DNA of 43,816 bases from Methylobacterium variabile (GCF_001043975.1 NZ_LABY01000001.1:1-43816); one strand, 5' to 3'. Counted from the first letter of the stretch, positions 10,382 to 19,089 are shown. Made by a program: numbers and translations. The notes: generated by a model from the letters alone, not told the origin.

Positions 10382-11371
10382 TCAGCGCACGTCCCGCAGG
10401 GCGCTCGGCGGGCCGTCGTGCAGCCGCGCCCAGGCCCGGCGGAGCTGGCGCGGCGAGGCGAAGCCCGCCCGCTCGGCCACCCGCTCCATGTCGAGGCGGG
10501 TCTGGGCCAGCAGGTCGCGGGCGAGCGCCACCCTCAAGGCGTTGACGTAGGCCGGCAGGCTCATCCCGGCATGGCGGTTGAACAGCCGCGACAGGTGGCG
10601 CGGGCTGGTGGCGGCGATCGCCGAGAGGGCCTCCAGGCTCCAGGCCCGGGCCGGGTCGGCGCTCACCGCGTCCTGCACCCGGTGGATCGCCGGGTGCAGG
10701 TGGTTGCGCCCGTCGAGCCAGGGTGAGAGCTGCGGGTCGCTGCCGGCCCGCCGCAGGTAGACGACGAGGTAGCGGGCCACCGCGGCGGCGCAGGCCGGGT
10801 CGACGAGGCGCGCCACGACGTGGAGCATCAGGTCGATGCCGGCGGTGATGCCGGCGCTGGTGAGGCGCTCGCGATCCTCGACGTAGAGCCGGTCCTCCAG
10901 CACCCGGGCCGCGGGGGCGAGGGCCGCGAGCTCGGCGCAGGCGGCGTGGTGGGTGGTGCAGGCGTGCCCGTCGAGGAGCCCGGCCCGGGCCGCCAGCAGG
11001 GCGCCGGAGCAGATCGAGACCAGGCGGTGCCCGGGCCGCACGGTCCGCCGCAGCCAGGCGACGATCGCGTCCTCCGCCGCCCGCTCGGCCTCGCCCGGGG
11101 GCGAGGGATCGCCCAGGACCAGCTCCGCCGTGCCGGCGAGCACCACGATGGCGCCCTCCGGCAGCGGCTCAGGGAGCGGCGCGAGGCCCGTGAGCCCGAG
11201 GCCGATCGAGCTCGTCACCTGCGGCAGCGGCCCCGCATGGGTGACGCGGAACCCGACCCGGTCCTGGATCAGGTTGGCCTTGCGCAGCACCTCGACGGGA
11301 CCGGCCACGTCGAGGAGCAGGGTGCGCGGCGGGCACACCACGACGACAGGGATGTCGCGCGGGGCGCTCAC
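10382..11371 (-). CDS. GlxA-type regulator: DJ-1/PfpI domain plus AraC HTH
   Basis: The 329-residue regulator carries an N-terminal DJ-1/PfpI-like domain (VVVVCPPRTLLLDVAGPVEVLRKAN, with the nucleophile-elbow-like SICSGALLAARAGLLDG) and a C-terminal AraC DNA-binding domain (LSAIAATSPRHLSRLFNRHAG, then RVAERAGFASPRQLRRAW). The GTG at 11371 is chosen because it overlaps the upstream hydrolase stop as GTGA, the pattern used across this window. The coupling with the isochorismatase-like gene suggests it controls that hydrolase or senses its substrate. GlxA-type proteins often control small-amine or amide catabolism, which would fit, but the ligand is unknown. Confidence 0.9.
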   Translation of the reverse strand: MSAPRDIPVVVVCPPRTLLLDVAGPVEVLRKANLIQDRVGFRVTHAGPLPQVTSSIGLGLTGLAPLPEPLPEGAIVVLAGTAELVLGDPSPPGEAERAAEDAIVAWLRRTVRPGHRLVSICSGALLAARAGLLDGHACTTHHAACAELAALAPAARVLEDRLYVEDRERLTSAGITAGIDLMLHVVARLVDPACAAAVARYLVVYLRRAGSDPQLSPWLDGRNHLHPAIHRVQDAVSADPARAWSLEALSAIAATSPRHLSRLFNRHAGMSLPAYVNALRVALARDLLAQTRLDMERVAERAGFASPRQLRRAWARLHDGPPSALRDVR

Positions 11372-11928
11372 GCGGCGCGGCGGGCCGGCGGGCCGGCGAG
11401 CGCCTGGTCGACGGTGGCGATGCGGGCGAAGCGTCCGGCCAGGACCAGCTCGGTGCGGGCCCGGATCTCGTCGGCGCTCCAGCGCCGGCCGGCGGCGTCG
11501 GTCATCGCGAAGGTCAGGGTCGCCTCCGCCACGTAGTCGACCGCGTAGCCGAGGTCGGAGGCGTGCCGGGTCGTGGTCTCGCAGCACTGCTCGGTGCGGA
11601 TGCCGGAGACGAGGAGCCGGGTGATGCCGTGCTGGTTGAGCCAGACCTCGAGCCCGCTGCCGACGAGCGCGCTGTGGCGCCGCTTGTGGAAGACCGCGTC
11701 CGGGGCGAGGCGCAGCGGCTCCAGGGTGCGGACATGCCCGGACGCGACGGCGAAGGGGCCCGCATCCTCGACGTGGAACACCTGCACGACGGGGACATTT
11801 CGCGCCACCGCGCCGTCGATGAGGGCCTGGAGCCGGTTGCGGAAGCGCGGCAGGTCGGCCTCGTCCCAGTAGGGGCGGTGGCGGAAGGATTCCTGCACGT
11901 CGATGACGAGGAGGGCGGTGTCCGGCAT
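11368..11928 (-). CDS. Isochorismatase-family cysteine hydrolase
   Basis: The 186-residue hydrolase has the family triad: Asp in LLVIDVQESF (residue 10), Lys in VFHKRRHSAL and Cys in GIRTEQCCETTTRHA, with a following DYVAEAT strand. The family includes isochorismatase, nicotinamidase, N-carbamoyl-amine and peroxyureidoacrylate hydrolases; no siderophore genes are near, so a simple amide or carbamoyl hydrolase is more likely than isochorismatase. The ATG at 11928 gives the standard start MPDTALLVIDVQ; the longer frame upstream is not conserved-looking. It overlaps the GlxA-type gene by four bases (GTGA), so the two form an operon. Confidence 0.88.
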   Translation of the reverse strand: MPDTALLVIDVQESFRHRPYWDEADLPRFRNRLQALIDGAVARNVPVVQVFHVEDAGPFAVASGHVRTLEPLRLAPDAVFHKRRHSALVGSGLEVWLNQHGITRLLVSGIRTEQCCETTTRHASDLGYAVDYVAEATLTFAMTDAAGRRWSADEIRARTELVLAGRFARIATVDQALAGPPARRAA

Positions 11929-12046
11929 GGTCTCGATCCTTAGCGGGTGGGACGGCGCCAGGATAGGCGCCGCCCGGGAACCCGAAAGGCCGCGAGCGGA
12001 CCGCGAGCGGACGAAAAAGGACAAGGGCTCCTGCGCGCCCGCGCCC

Positions 12047-12988
12047 TCAGCCCGGCCCCGCCTCCTCCCGCATCGCCGCGAGCCCGAGGCGGACGTGGTC
12101 GCGAAACAGGCGGACCCGGGCCGGCAGCTCGCGGCCAGCGAGGCTGACGGCCCGCAGCACGCCGCCGCGGCTCGCCCAGTCGGGCAGCACCGGCACCAGG
12201 GCGCCCTCCTGCAGCGCCCGGGCCGCCACCAGGCTCGGGATGTGGCCGATGCCGCCGCCGGCCCGGGTCAGCCGCAGGACGGTGGCGTAGTCGGTGGCGC
12301 GGATCGCCGGCCGGGCGGTGACGTGGCCCTCGCGGCCCTGCCCGTCCGAGAGCCGCACCGGGGTCGACCCCAGGCGCTCGCGCGACAGGATCAGGTCGTG
12401 GGCCGCGAGGTCGTCGAGGGTCGCGGGCGCCCCCCGGGCTGCCAGGTAGGACGGGGCGGCGTAGAGGCCGATCATCAGGTTCGCCAGCACCGGGGCGCGG
12501 TAGCCGCCGTCCTGCCCCTCGTCGCTGCCGAGGCGCAAGGCGAGGTCGATGCGGTTGGCCGCGAGGTCGAGCCGCGTGTCGGTGATGAGCAGGTCGATGG
12601 AGATCTGCGGGTAGCGCGCCCGAAAAGCCGTCACGAGGTCGGGGATCACCTCGATGCCGAAATCGATCGAGGTGGTGACCCGCAGGTGGCCCCGCGGCAG
12701 GGTGCGGGCATCCCGGGCGGTCTCGAGGGCCCCGTCGAGGAGGGCGAGGCTCTCCTGCGCCTTGGCGTGGAAGGCCAGTCCCTCGACGGTCGGCGAGACC
12801 GCCCGCGGGGTGCGCGCGAGCAGGGTGACGCCGAGTTCCTGCTCCAGCCGCGAGACCCGGCGGCTGATGCTTCCCTTGGTTTCCCCCAGCACCTCCGCCG
12901 CCTGGGTCACGGTTCCGTGATCGACGACGGCGCAGAACGCCCGCACATCCGAGAGGGCACCACGGAAGGTTTCCGAACCAGCAACCAT
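12047..12988 (-). CDS. LysR-family transcriptional regulator
   Basis: The 313-residue regulator has an N-terminal winged HTH (RAFCAVVDHGTVTQAAEVLGETKGSISRRVSRLEQELGVTLLAR, residues 16-60) and a periplasmic-binding-like effector domain (LRVTTSIDFGIEVIPDLVTAF... and IGLYAAPSYLAARGAP), close to the common LysR subgroup with the YLAARG signature. It is divergent from the YceI-cytochrome b561-YceI operon across 142 bases (12989-13130), so that operon is its most likely target. The effector is unknown. Confidence 0.9.
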   Translation of the reverse strand: MVAGSETFRGALSDVRAFCAVVDHGTVTQAAEVLGETKGSISRRVSRLEQELGVTLLARTPRAVSPTVEGLAFHAKAQESLALLDGALETARDARTLPRGHLRVTTSIDFGIEVIPDLVTAFRARYPQISIDLLITDTRLDLAANRIDLALRLGSDEGQDGGYRAPVLANLMIGLYAAPSYLAARGAPATLDDLAAHDLILSRERLGSTPVRLSDGQGREGHVTARPAIRATDYATVLRLTRAGGGIGHIPSLVAARALQEGALVPVLPDWASRGGVLRAVSLAGRELPARVRLFRDHVRLGLAAMREEAGPG

Positions 12989-13130
12989 GTGTCCCGCTTT
13001 AGCTGTCTTACGCCCGCGACGGAACCGGCTTAAGCGAGAGGCCGCACGAAGGGTGCGGTGCGGAAAGACCTGAGCTCAGGCCCGCCCGGCCCCCAAGGTC
13101 CGCTCGGCCCTTACGACACGGAGTGATCTC

Positions 13131-13745
13131 GTGAAGCTGTCCGTCCTCGCCCTCGGCCTCGCCGCCGGTCTCGCCCTCGCCGCCCCGGCCGGGGCTCAAG
13201 GGGCCGCGACCCGCGACCCCGCCCAGATCCAGGCGGGCACCTACGCGGTCGACCCCAGCCACACCCAGGCGATCTTCACGGTCAATCATTTCGGCTTCTC
13301 GCCGTATACGGGCATCTTCTCGGACGTCTCCGGCACCCTGGAGCTGCAGCCGGCCAAGCCCGCCGAGAGCCGCCTGAAGGTCACCATCCCGGTGAAGTCG
13401 CTCTATACGCCGAGCCAGCACATGATGGACTCGCTGAAGAGCGACAAGTGGCTCGACGTCGCCCAGTTCCCGGAGATGACCTTTACCTCCACGAAGGTCA
13501 CCCCTGAGGGCAAGGACAAGGCCAAGGTCACCGGCGACCTGACCCTGCATGGCGTGACCAAGCCCGTGACCCTCGACGTGACGCTGGTCGGCGCTGGCGC
13601 CAACCCGATCAACAAGAAGGTCACGGTCGGCTTCGAGGCCAAGGGCACGATCAAGCGCTCGGACTTCGGCGTGAAGACCTTCGTGCCGGCGATCAGCGAC
13701 GAGGTCCACCTGGTCCTCAACGGCGCCTTCGAGCGCAAGGACTAG
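13131..13745 (+). CDS. Periplasmic YceI-family protein
   Basis: The 204-residue protein has a signal peptide (MKLSVLALGLAAGLALAAPAGAQG, cleavage near residue 23) and the YceI lipocalin-like beta barrel: YAVDPSHTQAIFTVNHFGFSPYTGIFSDVSGTLEL-type start, DSLKSDKWLDVAQFPEMTF, TGDLTLHGVTKPVTLDV and ikRSDFGVKTFVPAISDEVHLVL. YceI proteins bind isoprenoid-like lipids such as ubiquinone analogues. The GTG start at 13131 follows ACGGAGTG. It is the first gene of the set YceI-b561-YceI, 26 bases before the cytochrome gene, and lies opposite a LysR gene. The family is certain; the ligand and role are not. Confidence 0.93.
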   Translation: MKLSVLALGLAAGLALAAPAGAQGAATRDPAQIQAGTYAVDPSHTQAIFTVNHFGFSPYTGIFSDVSGTLELQPAKPAESRLKVTIPVKSLYTPSQHMMDSLKSDKWLDVAQFPEMTFTSTKVTPEGKDKAKVTGDLTLHGVTKPVTLDVTLVGAGANPINKKVTVGFEAKGTIKRSDFGVKTFVPAISDEVHLVLNGAFERKD

Positions 13746-13771
13746 TCGTTCAGAGCCGAAGGTCTCAGATC

Positions 13772-14377
13772 ATGCGCACGGTCGCGACGCCCCGTCGCTA
13801 CACACTCGTCGCGATCGGGCTGCACTGGCTGATCGCCCTCGGCATCCTGGCCCTGCTGGGCATCGGCCTCGCGATGACGCGGGGCTCCCTGCCGCCGATG
13901 GAACGCTTCGCGCTCTACCAGTGGCACAAGTCCGTCGGCCTCACGGTGCTGGTGCTGATGGCCATTCGCCTAGCCTGGCGCCTGTTCCACCGGCCGCCGC
14001 CGCTCCCTGAGACGATGCCGAAGGCCGAGCGGCGGGCGGCGGGCGCGGCGCACCTGGCGCTCTACGGCCTGCTCGTCGCCATGCCGCTCGTCGGCTGGGC
14101 GATGGTCTCGGCCTCGCCCTACAACATCCCGACGGTGCTCTACGGGGTGATCCCGTGGCCGCACCTGCCGGTCCTGCCCGAATTGCCGAACAAGGCGGCG
14201 GTCGAGGGTGCGCTGAAGCTCGCGCACAGCTACGGCGCCTGGCTGCTGATCGCCCTGCTTCTCCTGCACATCGGCGCGGCCCTGCGCCACCACCTCGTGC
14301 TGCGCGACGACACCCTGTGGCGGATGCTGCCCGTGGTGCCGCGGCCCGGCGCCAAATCCGAGGCTTCCTCGCGATGA
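13772..14377 (+). CDS. Cytochrome b561 (di-haem membrane electron carrier)
   Basis: The 201-residue membrane protein has four transmembrane helices and the paired haem-ligand histidines of bacterial cytochrome b561: IGLHWLIAL (helix 1, His about 18), LYQWHKSVGL (helix 2, His about 52), LALYGLLVAMPLVGW (helix 3) and LLLLHIGAALRHHLVLRDDTL (helix 4, His about 165 and 171). The closing motif HHLVLRDDTLWRM is typical. It passes electrons between the quinone pool and periplasmic or membrane partners. It overlaps the next YceI gene as ATGA. The pairing of YceI with b561 is also seen in E. coli (yceJ-yceI). Confidence 0.93.
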   Translation: MRTVATPRRYTLVAIGLHWLIALGILALLGIGLAMTRGSLPPMERFALYQWHKSVGLTVLVLMAIRLAWRLFHRPPPLPETMPKAERRAAGAAHLALYGLLVAMPLVGWAMVSASPYNIPTVLYGVIPWPHLPVLPELPNKAAVEGALKLAHSYGAWLLIALLLLHIGAALRHHLVLRDDTLWRMLPVVPRPGAKSEASSR

Positions 14378-14940
14378 CCACACTCCGCCTCGCCCTCGCC
14401 CTCGGCCTCCTCGTCGCGCCGGTCGCCGCCCGGGCGGCCGACTGGGTCGTCGACCCTGCCAAGAGCCGCATCGGCTTCTCGGGCACCCAGGTCGGCGCCC
14501 CCTTCAAGGGCCGCTTCACCCGCTACGACGCGCAGATCAGCTTCGATCCGGCCAAGCCCGAGGCCGGCAAGGCGGTGGTGCTGATCGACCTCACCAGCGC
14601 CGAGACCGGCGACAAGCAGCGCGACGAGGCCCTGCCGCAAGCCGACTGGTTCAACGCCTCCAAGGACAAGCAGGCCCGCTTCGAGGCGACCCGCTTCGTC
14701 GCGAAGGGCGGCGACGCCTACGACGCGGTCGGCACCCTGACGATCCGCGGGATGCGCAAGGACGTCACCCTGCCGTTCCGCCTCACGATCAGTGGCGGCA
14801 CCGCCCACGCCGTCGGTCACCTCGACCTCGTGCGCACCGATTACGGCGTCGGCCAGGGCTCCTGGTCGAACGGCTCGATGGTCGCCCTCGAGGTCGGCGT
14901 CGACATCGACGTGACGGCGACCGCCAAGTCGGGCGGCTGA
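14374..14940 (+). CDS. Second periplasmic YceI-family protein
   Basis: The 188-residue YceI protein has a signal peptide (MTTLRLALALGLLVAPVAARA, cleavage near 21) and the barrel motifs DWVVDPAKSRIGFSGTQVGAPFKGRF-like, DQQRDEALPQADWFNASK-like, VGTLTIRGMRKDVTLPFRL and a C-terminal DYGVGQGSW. The ATG at 14374 overlaps the cytochrome stop as ATGA. It is clearly divergent from the first YceI (no long identical runs), so this is an old duplication with two different ligand pockets flanking one cytochrome, not a recent copy. Its C-terminus belongs to the DYGVGQG subgroup, usually paired directly with cytochrome b561. Confidence 0.92.
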   Translation: MTTLRLALALGLLVAPVAARAADWVVDPAKSRIGFSGTQVGAPFKGRFTRYDAQISFDPAKPEAGKAVVLIDLTSAETGDKQRDEALPQADWFNASKDKQARFEATRFVAKGGDAYDAVGTLTIRGMRKDVTLPFRLTISGGTAHAVGHLDLVRTDYGVGQGSWSNGSMVALEVGVDIDVTATAKSGG

Positions 14941-14988
14941 GAGCTGGATCGATCGACGGAGCGAGCGTCTTCGTCGCCAGCTCCCTGC

Positions 14989-15029
14989 GTCGTCCCGGGG
15001 ATCGCCGAAGGCGGGAACCCGGGATGACC
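14989..15029. repeat. CATCC-GGG palindromic intergenic repeat
   Basis: GTCGTCCCGGG and CCCGGGATGAC face each other around GATCGCCGAAGGCGGGAA. It lies about 50 bases after the second YceI gene and may help end that transcript. It belongs to the same family as 7465-7500 and the pair at 29979-30114. The rest of the 14941-15194 gap shows no further clear element. Confidence 0.65.
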
Positions 15030-15194
15030 CGGAAGGGTGTCGGCCCGGCGCAGAGTGGATCGGCTCGGGAACCGGCGATCACCGCGCCTCGACCCATGAC
15101 GACCCGTCGGCCGGGGTCTGTCCGGCCCTCGCTTGACGGCGGGCACGCGGGGGGCGGATGACCGCGCCCCGTCCCCCGGCCAGCGTGCGTCTCC

Positions 15195-16115
15195 ATGATC
15201 GTCCGTCCCCGACCCGGCGCCCTCGCGATCCTGTTCGCGCTGCGCGGGTCGATCCTGCCGCAGATCGCCCCGCAGGTGATCAGCCTCACGGCCGTCGCCT
15301 GCCTGGTCGTGGCGACGGAGCAGGGCTGGGCCCACGCGATCCCGCTCAGTGCCGGGATCGGGCCCTTCACCCTGATCGGCCTCGCCCTGTCGATCTTCCT
15401 CAGCTTCCGCAACAACGCCTGCTACGACCGCTGGTGGGAGGCCCGGAAGGTCTGGGGTGCCCTGATCGTCGAGGCGCGGGGCCTCGCCCGCCTGCTCGGG
15501 GCGCTCCTGCCGGAGGCCGAGAACGAGGCGCTGCGCCGGCGCTGCCTGAACCGCCTCATGGGCTTCGCCCACGCGCTCCACGCCCGCCTGCGCGGGCAGG
15601 ACGCCGCGGCGGCGGCCGCTCCCTTCCTGCCGGAGGCCGAGCGCCAGCGCCTGCCGGCCTGCGCCAGCCCGGCCGACGCGGCCCTCTCGGGCCTCGCCGC
15701 CGATCTCGGGGCGGCCCTGCGGCAGGGCCTCGTGAGCGACGTGTCGTTCGGGCTGGTCGAGCAGAAGCTCGCCGGGCTGTCGGGGGTTCAGGCGTCCTGC
15801 GAGCGCATCCAGGGCACGCCCCTGCCGTTCGCCTACACGCTGCTCCTCTACCGCACCGCCTGGCTGTACTGCCTGCTCCTGCCCTTCGGCCTCGCCGCCT
15901 CCCTCGGCTGGGGCACGCCGGTGGCGACGGCGCTCGTCGCCTACACGTTCTTCGGGCTCGACGCGCTGGGCGACGAACTGGAGGAGCCGTTCGGCTCGGC
16001 CGCCAACGACCTGCCCCTCGACGCGCTCCTGCGCACCGTTGACGGCATCGTGCAGGATGCCCTCGGCGAGCCGGTGGCGCCGCCGCTGACCCCCGAGCGC
16101 TACCTGCTGCGCTGA
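15195..16115 (+). CDS. Bestrophin-like (YneE/UPF0187) membrane channel protein
   Basis: The 306-residue membrane protein resembles bacterial bestrophins. Two N-terminal hydrophobic segments (PQIAPQVISLTAVACLVVATE and FTLIGLALSIFLSFRNNACYDRWWEARK) lead into the family motif FRNNACYDRWWEARKVWG-like at about residues 71-88. A soluble helical middle part follows, then a second pair of membrane helices (LYRTAWLYCLLLPFGLAASLGW and VATALVAYTFFGLDALGDELEEPFG), with the acidic GDELEEPFG signature. Bestrophin homologues form pentameric ion channels: animal members pass anions, and the Klebsiella one passes cations. The start at 15195 is the family start; ribosome-site support is weak. Confidence 0.88.
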   Translation: MIVRPRPGALAILFALRGSILPQIAPQVISLTAVACLVVATEQGWAHAIPLSAGIGPFTLIGLALSIFLSFRNNACYDRWWEARKVWGALIVEARGLARLLGALLPEAENEALRRRCLNRLMGFAHALHARLRGQDAAAAAAPFLPEAERQRLPACASPADAALSGLAADLGAALRQGLVSDVSFGLVEQKLAGLSGVQASCERIQGTPLPFAYTLLLYRTAWLYCLLLPFGLAASLGWGTPVATALVAYTFFGLDALGDELEEPFGSAANDLPLDALLRTVDGIVQDALGEPVAPPLTPERYLLR

Positions 16116-16203
16116 CGGCGCGCCGCTGCTGACAGCACGGTGGCAGCAGCACCCCTCTAACCGAGAGGGCCTCGGCAGCTCCGCCGCGCGGGAAACAGGC
16201 CCC

Positions 16204-16620
16204 ATGACCGACGCCCTCTCCACCGTGAACTGGCTCGCCGTCCTCCTCGCCAGCCTCGCCCATGCCGTCCTCGGCAGCGCCTGGTTCGGCGGGATCGTCG
16301 GCAGGCGCTACGCCGCCGTCCTCGGCCTCGCCGATCGGTCGCCGCCGAAGCCCGGGCCGCTGTTCCTCGCCGGCCCGCTCGTGTGCGGGGCGATCACCGT
16401 CGCGACCACCGCCATCCTGCTTCGCCTGCTCGGCATCGCCACTACCGGCGACGCGCTCGCGCTCGGGGCGCTCGTCGCCTTGGGCTACCTCGTCCCGATG
16501 ACCGTCACCATCGCGATCAACCCGCTCTTCCCGCGGCCCTTCGCCTACGCGCTCCTCAACGCACCCTTCTTCCTCCTCGGCAGCCTGGCGGCGTGCGCGA
16601 TCCTGGTGGCGCTGCCGTAG
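16204..16620 (+). CDS. DUF1761-type small membrane protein
   Basis: The 138-residue protein has four predicted membrane segments: VNWLAVLLASLAHAVLGSAWFGG (7-29), LFLAGPLVCGAITVATTAILLRLLG (52-76), ALALGALVALGYLVPMTVTIAINPLF (82-107) and FAYALLNAPFFLLGSLAACAILVAL (112-137). The opening INWLAV...GSAWFG pattern and size match the DUF1761 family, which has no known function. It is followed 26 bases later by a WYL regulator gene and may be cotranscribed with it. Confidence 0.82.
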   Translation: MTDALSTVNWLAVLLASLAHAVLGSAWFGGIVGRRYAAVLGLADRSPPKPGPLFLAGPLVCGAITVATTAILLRLLGIATTGDALALGALVALGYLVPMTVTIAINPLFPRPFAYALLNAPFFLLGSLAACAILVALP

Positions 16621-16646
16621 GTCCGCGCGCTATCGGATCCCGGGCC

Positions 16647-17396
16647 ATGCGCCGCGCCGACCGCCTCTTCGAGATCATCCAGGTGCTCCGCCGCGCCTCC
16701 GGCCCGCTGACCGCCGAGCGGATCGCCGCGGAGCTGGAGACGAGCAAGCGGACGATCTACCGCGACATCGACGCGCTGGTCGCCCAGCGCGTGCCGATCC
16801 GGGGCGAGGCGGGGGTCGGCTACGTGCTCGAGCGCGGCTTCGACCTGCCGCCGCTGATGCTCTCGGTCGACGAGGCGGAGGCGGTCGCCCTCGGCGCGCA
16901 GTGGGTGGTCGCTCATGCCGAGCCGGCGCTGGCGCGCGCCGCCGTCGCCGTGCTCGCCAAGCTGGCGGCGGTGGTGCCCGAGGACCTGCGCCCGGTGCTC
17001 GACGATCCGGCGGTCGGCACCCCGCCGGGGCCGGGGCGCGAGGACGCGCGAGTGGCGGGAGACCTGGACGTGGCGCGGCTCCGGCGGTGGTGCCGCGAGG
17101 GGCGCAGGCTCGCCATCGGCTACGTCGACGAGACCGGCGCCGCCAGCGAGCGCCTCGTGCGCTCGTTCCTGGTCGGCTACGTCGCGACCGTCCGCATCGT
17201 CGCGGCCTGGTGCGAGCTGCGGCAGGATTTCCGGGTCTTCCGCACCGATCGGCTGACCGCGGTCACGTTCCTCGACGAGCGCTATCCCGAGCGCTCCGCC
17301 GCCCTGCGTCGCCGCTGGCTGGCGCTGATGCGCGAGCGGCGCGCCGCCCCGGTGACGGCGGAGCCGGTGACGTCCCCTACTGGCTCGGCATCGTGA
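16647..17396 (+). CDS. YafY-type HTH/WYL-domain transcriptional regulator
   Basis: The 249-residue regulator has an N-terminal DeoR-like HTH (MRRADRLFEIIQVLRR...TAERIAAELETSKRTIYRDIDAL, residues 1-47). A central WYL-type domain follows, with the strand LAIGYVDETGAASERLVRSFLVGY and the FRVFRTDRLTAVTFLDERYPER closing motif. The family commonly senses small molecules or nucleic acid through the WYL barrel. The ATG at 16647 gives the canonical MRRADRLFEII start. Its 3' end overlaps the convergent methionine aminopeptidase gene by 20 bases. Family assignment is secure; the target is unknown, with the preceding DUF1761 gene a possible partner. Confidence 0.9.
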   Translation: MRRADRLFEIIQVLRRASGPLTAERIAAELETSKRTIYRDIDALVAQRVPIRGEAGVGYVLERGFDLPPLMLSVDEAEAVALGAQWVVAHAEPALARAAVAVLAKLAAVVPEDLRPVLDDPAVGTPPGPGREDARVAGDLDVARLRRWCREGRRLAIGYVDETGAASERLVRSFLVGYVATVRIVAAWCELRQDFRVFRTDRLTAVTFLDERYPERSAALRRRWLALMRERRAAPVTAEPVTSPTGSAS

Positions 17397-18129
17397 GGAC
17401 GAGCGGCCCGTTGCGCGTCGCGACGACGGTGTGCTCGTACTGGACCGTGAGGGCGCGGGGCTGGCTGTAGAGCGTCCAGGGATCCTCCCCGTTCTCGGCG
17501 AAGGTGGCGCCGAGGGACAGGAACGGCTCGACGGTGAAGACCAGCCCGTCCGCCATGATCCGGCGCTCGGAGGCGTCGGGCCAGGTCGCGATCTCGGTCG
17601 GCTCCTCGTGCAGCGAGGCGCCGACGCCGTGGCTGGCGAGGTTGCGCACCAGGGTGTAGCCGTTCTTCTTCGCGAAGGCGCCGACCGCCTGGCCGATGCC
17701 GGAGAGCGGCTTGCCGGCCCCGACCTGGCGCAGGCCGGTCCACATCGCCCGGCGCCCGTCCCGGCACAGCCGCTCGACCGCGCGGGTCACCGGCGGCACC
17801 GCGAAGGACGCGCCCGTGTCGGAGAAGTAGCCGTCCTTCTCGGCGGAGACGTCGATGTTGACGAGGTCGCCCGGCGCGATCCGGCGCTCCCCCGGGATGC
17901 CGTGCGCGATCTCCTCGTTGACGCTGATGCAGGTCGCCCCTGGAAAGGCGTAGACCATCTCCGGCGCCGGGCGGGCGCCGGCCCGCTCCAGGCAGTCCCG
18001 GCCGATGCGGTCGAGCTCGCGGGTGGTCATGCCGGGCTCGATCGCCCTGCCCATCGCCTCCAGCGCGTCGGCGACGATGCGCCCGATCCGCCTCAGGCCT
18101 TCCAGCTCGTCGTCGCTCGACACGGTCAT
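17377..18129 (-). CDS. map: Type I methionine aminopeptidase
   Basis: The 250-residue cytosolic enzyme removes the N-terminal Met from nascent proteins. The metal ligands are visible: Asp in VNIDVSAEKDGYFSDTGASF (two Asp, about 92 and 103), His in LASHGVGASLHEEP, Glu in VFTVEPFLS, and Glu in the closing QYEHTVVAT. CISVNEEIAHGIPG carries the substrate-site His. The ATG at 18129 gives the family start. Without an N-terminal zinc-finger extension it is the plain bacterial form. Its codon use matches its neighbours. A second, housekeeping map gene elsewhere in the genome is likely, because this gene is not next to ribosomal genes. Confidence 0.92.
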   Translation of the reverse strand: MTVSSDDELEGLRRIGRIVADALEAMGRAIEPGMTTRELDRIGRDCLERAGARPAPEMVYAFPGATCISVNEEIAHGIPGERRIAPGDLVNIDVSAEKDGYFSDTGASFAVPPVTRAVERLCRDGRRAMWTGLRQVGAGKPLSGIGQAVGAFAKKNGYTLVRNLASHGVGASLHEEPTEIATWPDASERRIMADGLVFTVEPFLSLGATFAENGEDPWTLYSQPRALTVQYEHTVVATRNGPLVLTMPSQ

Positions 18130-18231
18130 GGCGTCATCCCTCGCGCGGCTCAAAGCAGGCCCTGACAGAACCCGCTTGTGCCACCGTCGCGGGACGCCCG
18201 CCAAGCCGGCACGCGGGGCATAGACCAGGGG

Positions 18232-19089
18232 TCAGCCGCCCGCCAGCGCCCGCGTCAGGGCACTCTCCGGGTCGGCCAGGCCCTGGATGACGCTGAAATG
18301 GTGAGTTCCTGCGATCTCGAACGCCGCCGTCTCGGCCCTGAGCCCGTGCCAGACCGTCGGCAGCAGGAGGTTCTGGCGGCGGAACTCGGGGAGTTCGTCG
18401 CCCCCGGCCACGGCGATCAGCCGGGCGCCCGGGCGCGGCTCGCGCAGGGCCGGGCTCTCGGCTCGCGCCTCGTCGGCATCGAGGCGAAGGATCTCGTTCA
18501 TCCCCGTGCCGAGGAGGGGGCGCAGGTCGTGGACGCCGCTGATCGAGACGACCTGCGCGATCCGACCGGCGCAGGCGAGGGACAGGTCGGTGCACAGCAT
18601 CCGGGTCACGAGGTGGCCGCCGGCGGAGTGGCCGGCGAGGTGGATCGGACCCGGCACCTCGGCGGCCGCCCGATCGAGGAAGGCGGCGATCTCCGCCGTG
18701 ATCGCACCGATGCGCGCCTCCGGGCAGAGGGTGTAGCTCGGCAGCGCGACCGCGAGGCCGCGGGCGAGCGGTCCCGCGGCGAGATGGGACCAGACCGAGC
18801 GGTCGAACGCCTTCCAGTAGCCGCCGTGGACGAAGACCGCGAGGCCAATGGGCGTGCCCGCCGGCAGGAACAGGTCGTAGGCGTGGCGCGGGCCCGCCCC
18901 GTAGGGCAGCCCGAGGCGGGCGCGACCCTCGGCCGCGAGGCGGTCCCGGAAGACGGCGGCGGCCTCGCTCCAGCGCGCCGGGTAGGCCCTGGCGTCCGGG
19001 ATCGCCCCGACATTGTCGTAGGCGCGGCCGATGTCACCGAGCGCGCCGCCGGTGGTCCAGGACACGGCCTGCATCGCGGCGGCCCGCAT
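18232..19089 (-). CDS. Arylformamidase-like alpha/beta hydrolase
   Basis: The 285-residue alpha/beta hydrolase has the HGGYW oxyanion motif (FVHGGYWKAFDRSVWS, near residues 85-100) characteristic of the eukaryotic-type kynurenine formamidase branch. The nucleophile is in AGHSAGGHLVTRML (Ser about 155), with the catalytic His near the C-terminus in GTHHFSVIQGLADP and the Asp in GGDELPEFRRQN. By family it hydrolyses N-formylkynurenine or related formamides. It overlaps RidA as ATGA and is the last gene of the aryl-CoA operon. No kynureninase or tryptophan dioxygenase is in the window, so N-formylanthranilate, another formamide, or a pathway thioester/ring-opened intermediate are equally possible substrates. 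Confidence 0.85.
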   Translation of the reverse strand: MRAAAMQAVSWTTGGALGDIGRAYDNVGAIPDARAYPARWSEAAAVFRDRLAAEGRARLGLPYGAGPRHAYDLFLPAGTPIGLAVFVHGGYWKAFDRSVWSHLAAGPLARGLAVALPSYTLCPEARIGAITAEIAAFLDRAAAEVPGPIHLAGHSAGGHLVTRMLCTDLSLACAGRIAQVVSISGVHDLRPLLGTGMNEILRLDADEARAESPALREPRPGARLIAVAGGDELPEFRRQNLLLPTVWHGLRAETAAFEIAGTHHFSVIQGLADPESALTRALAGG

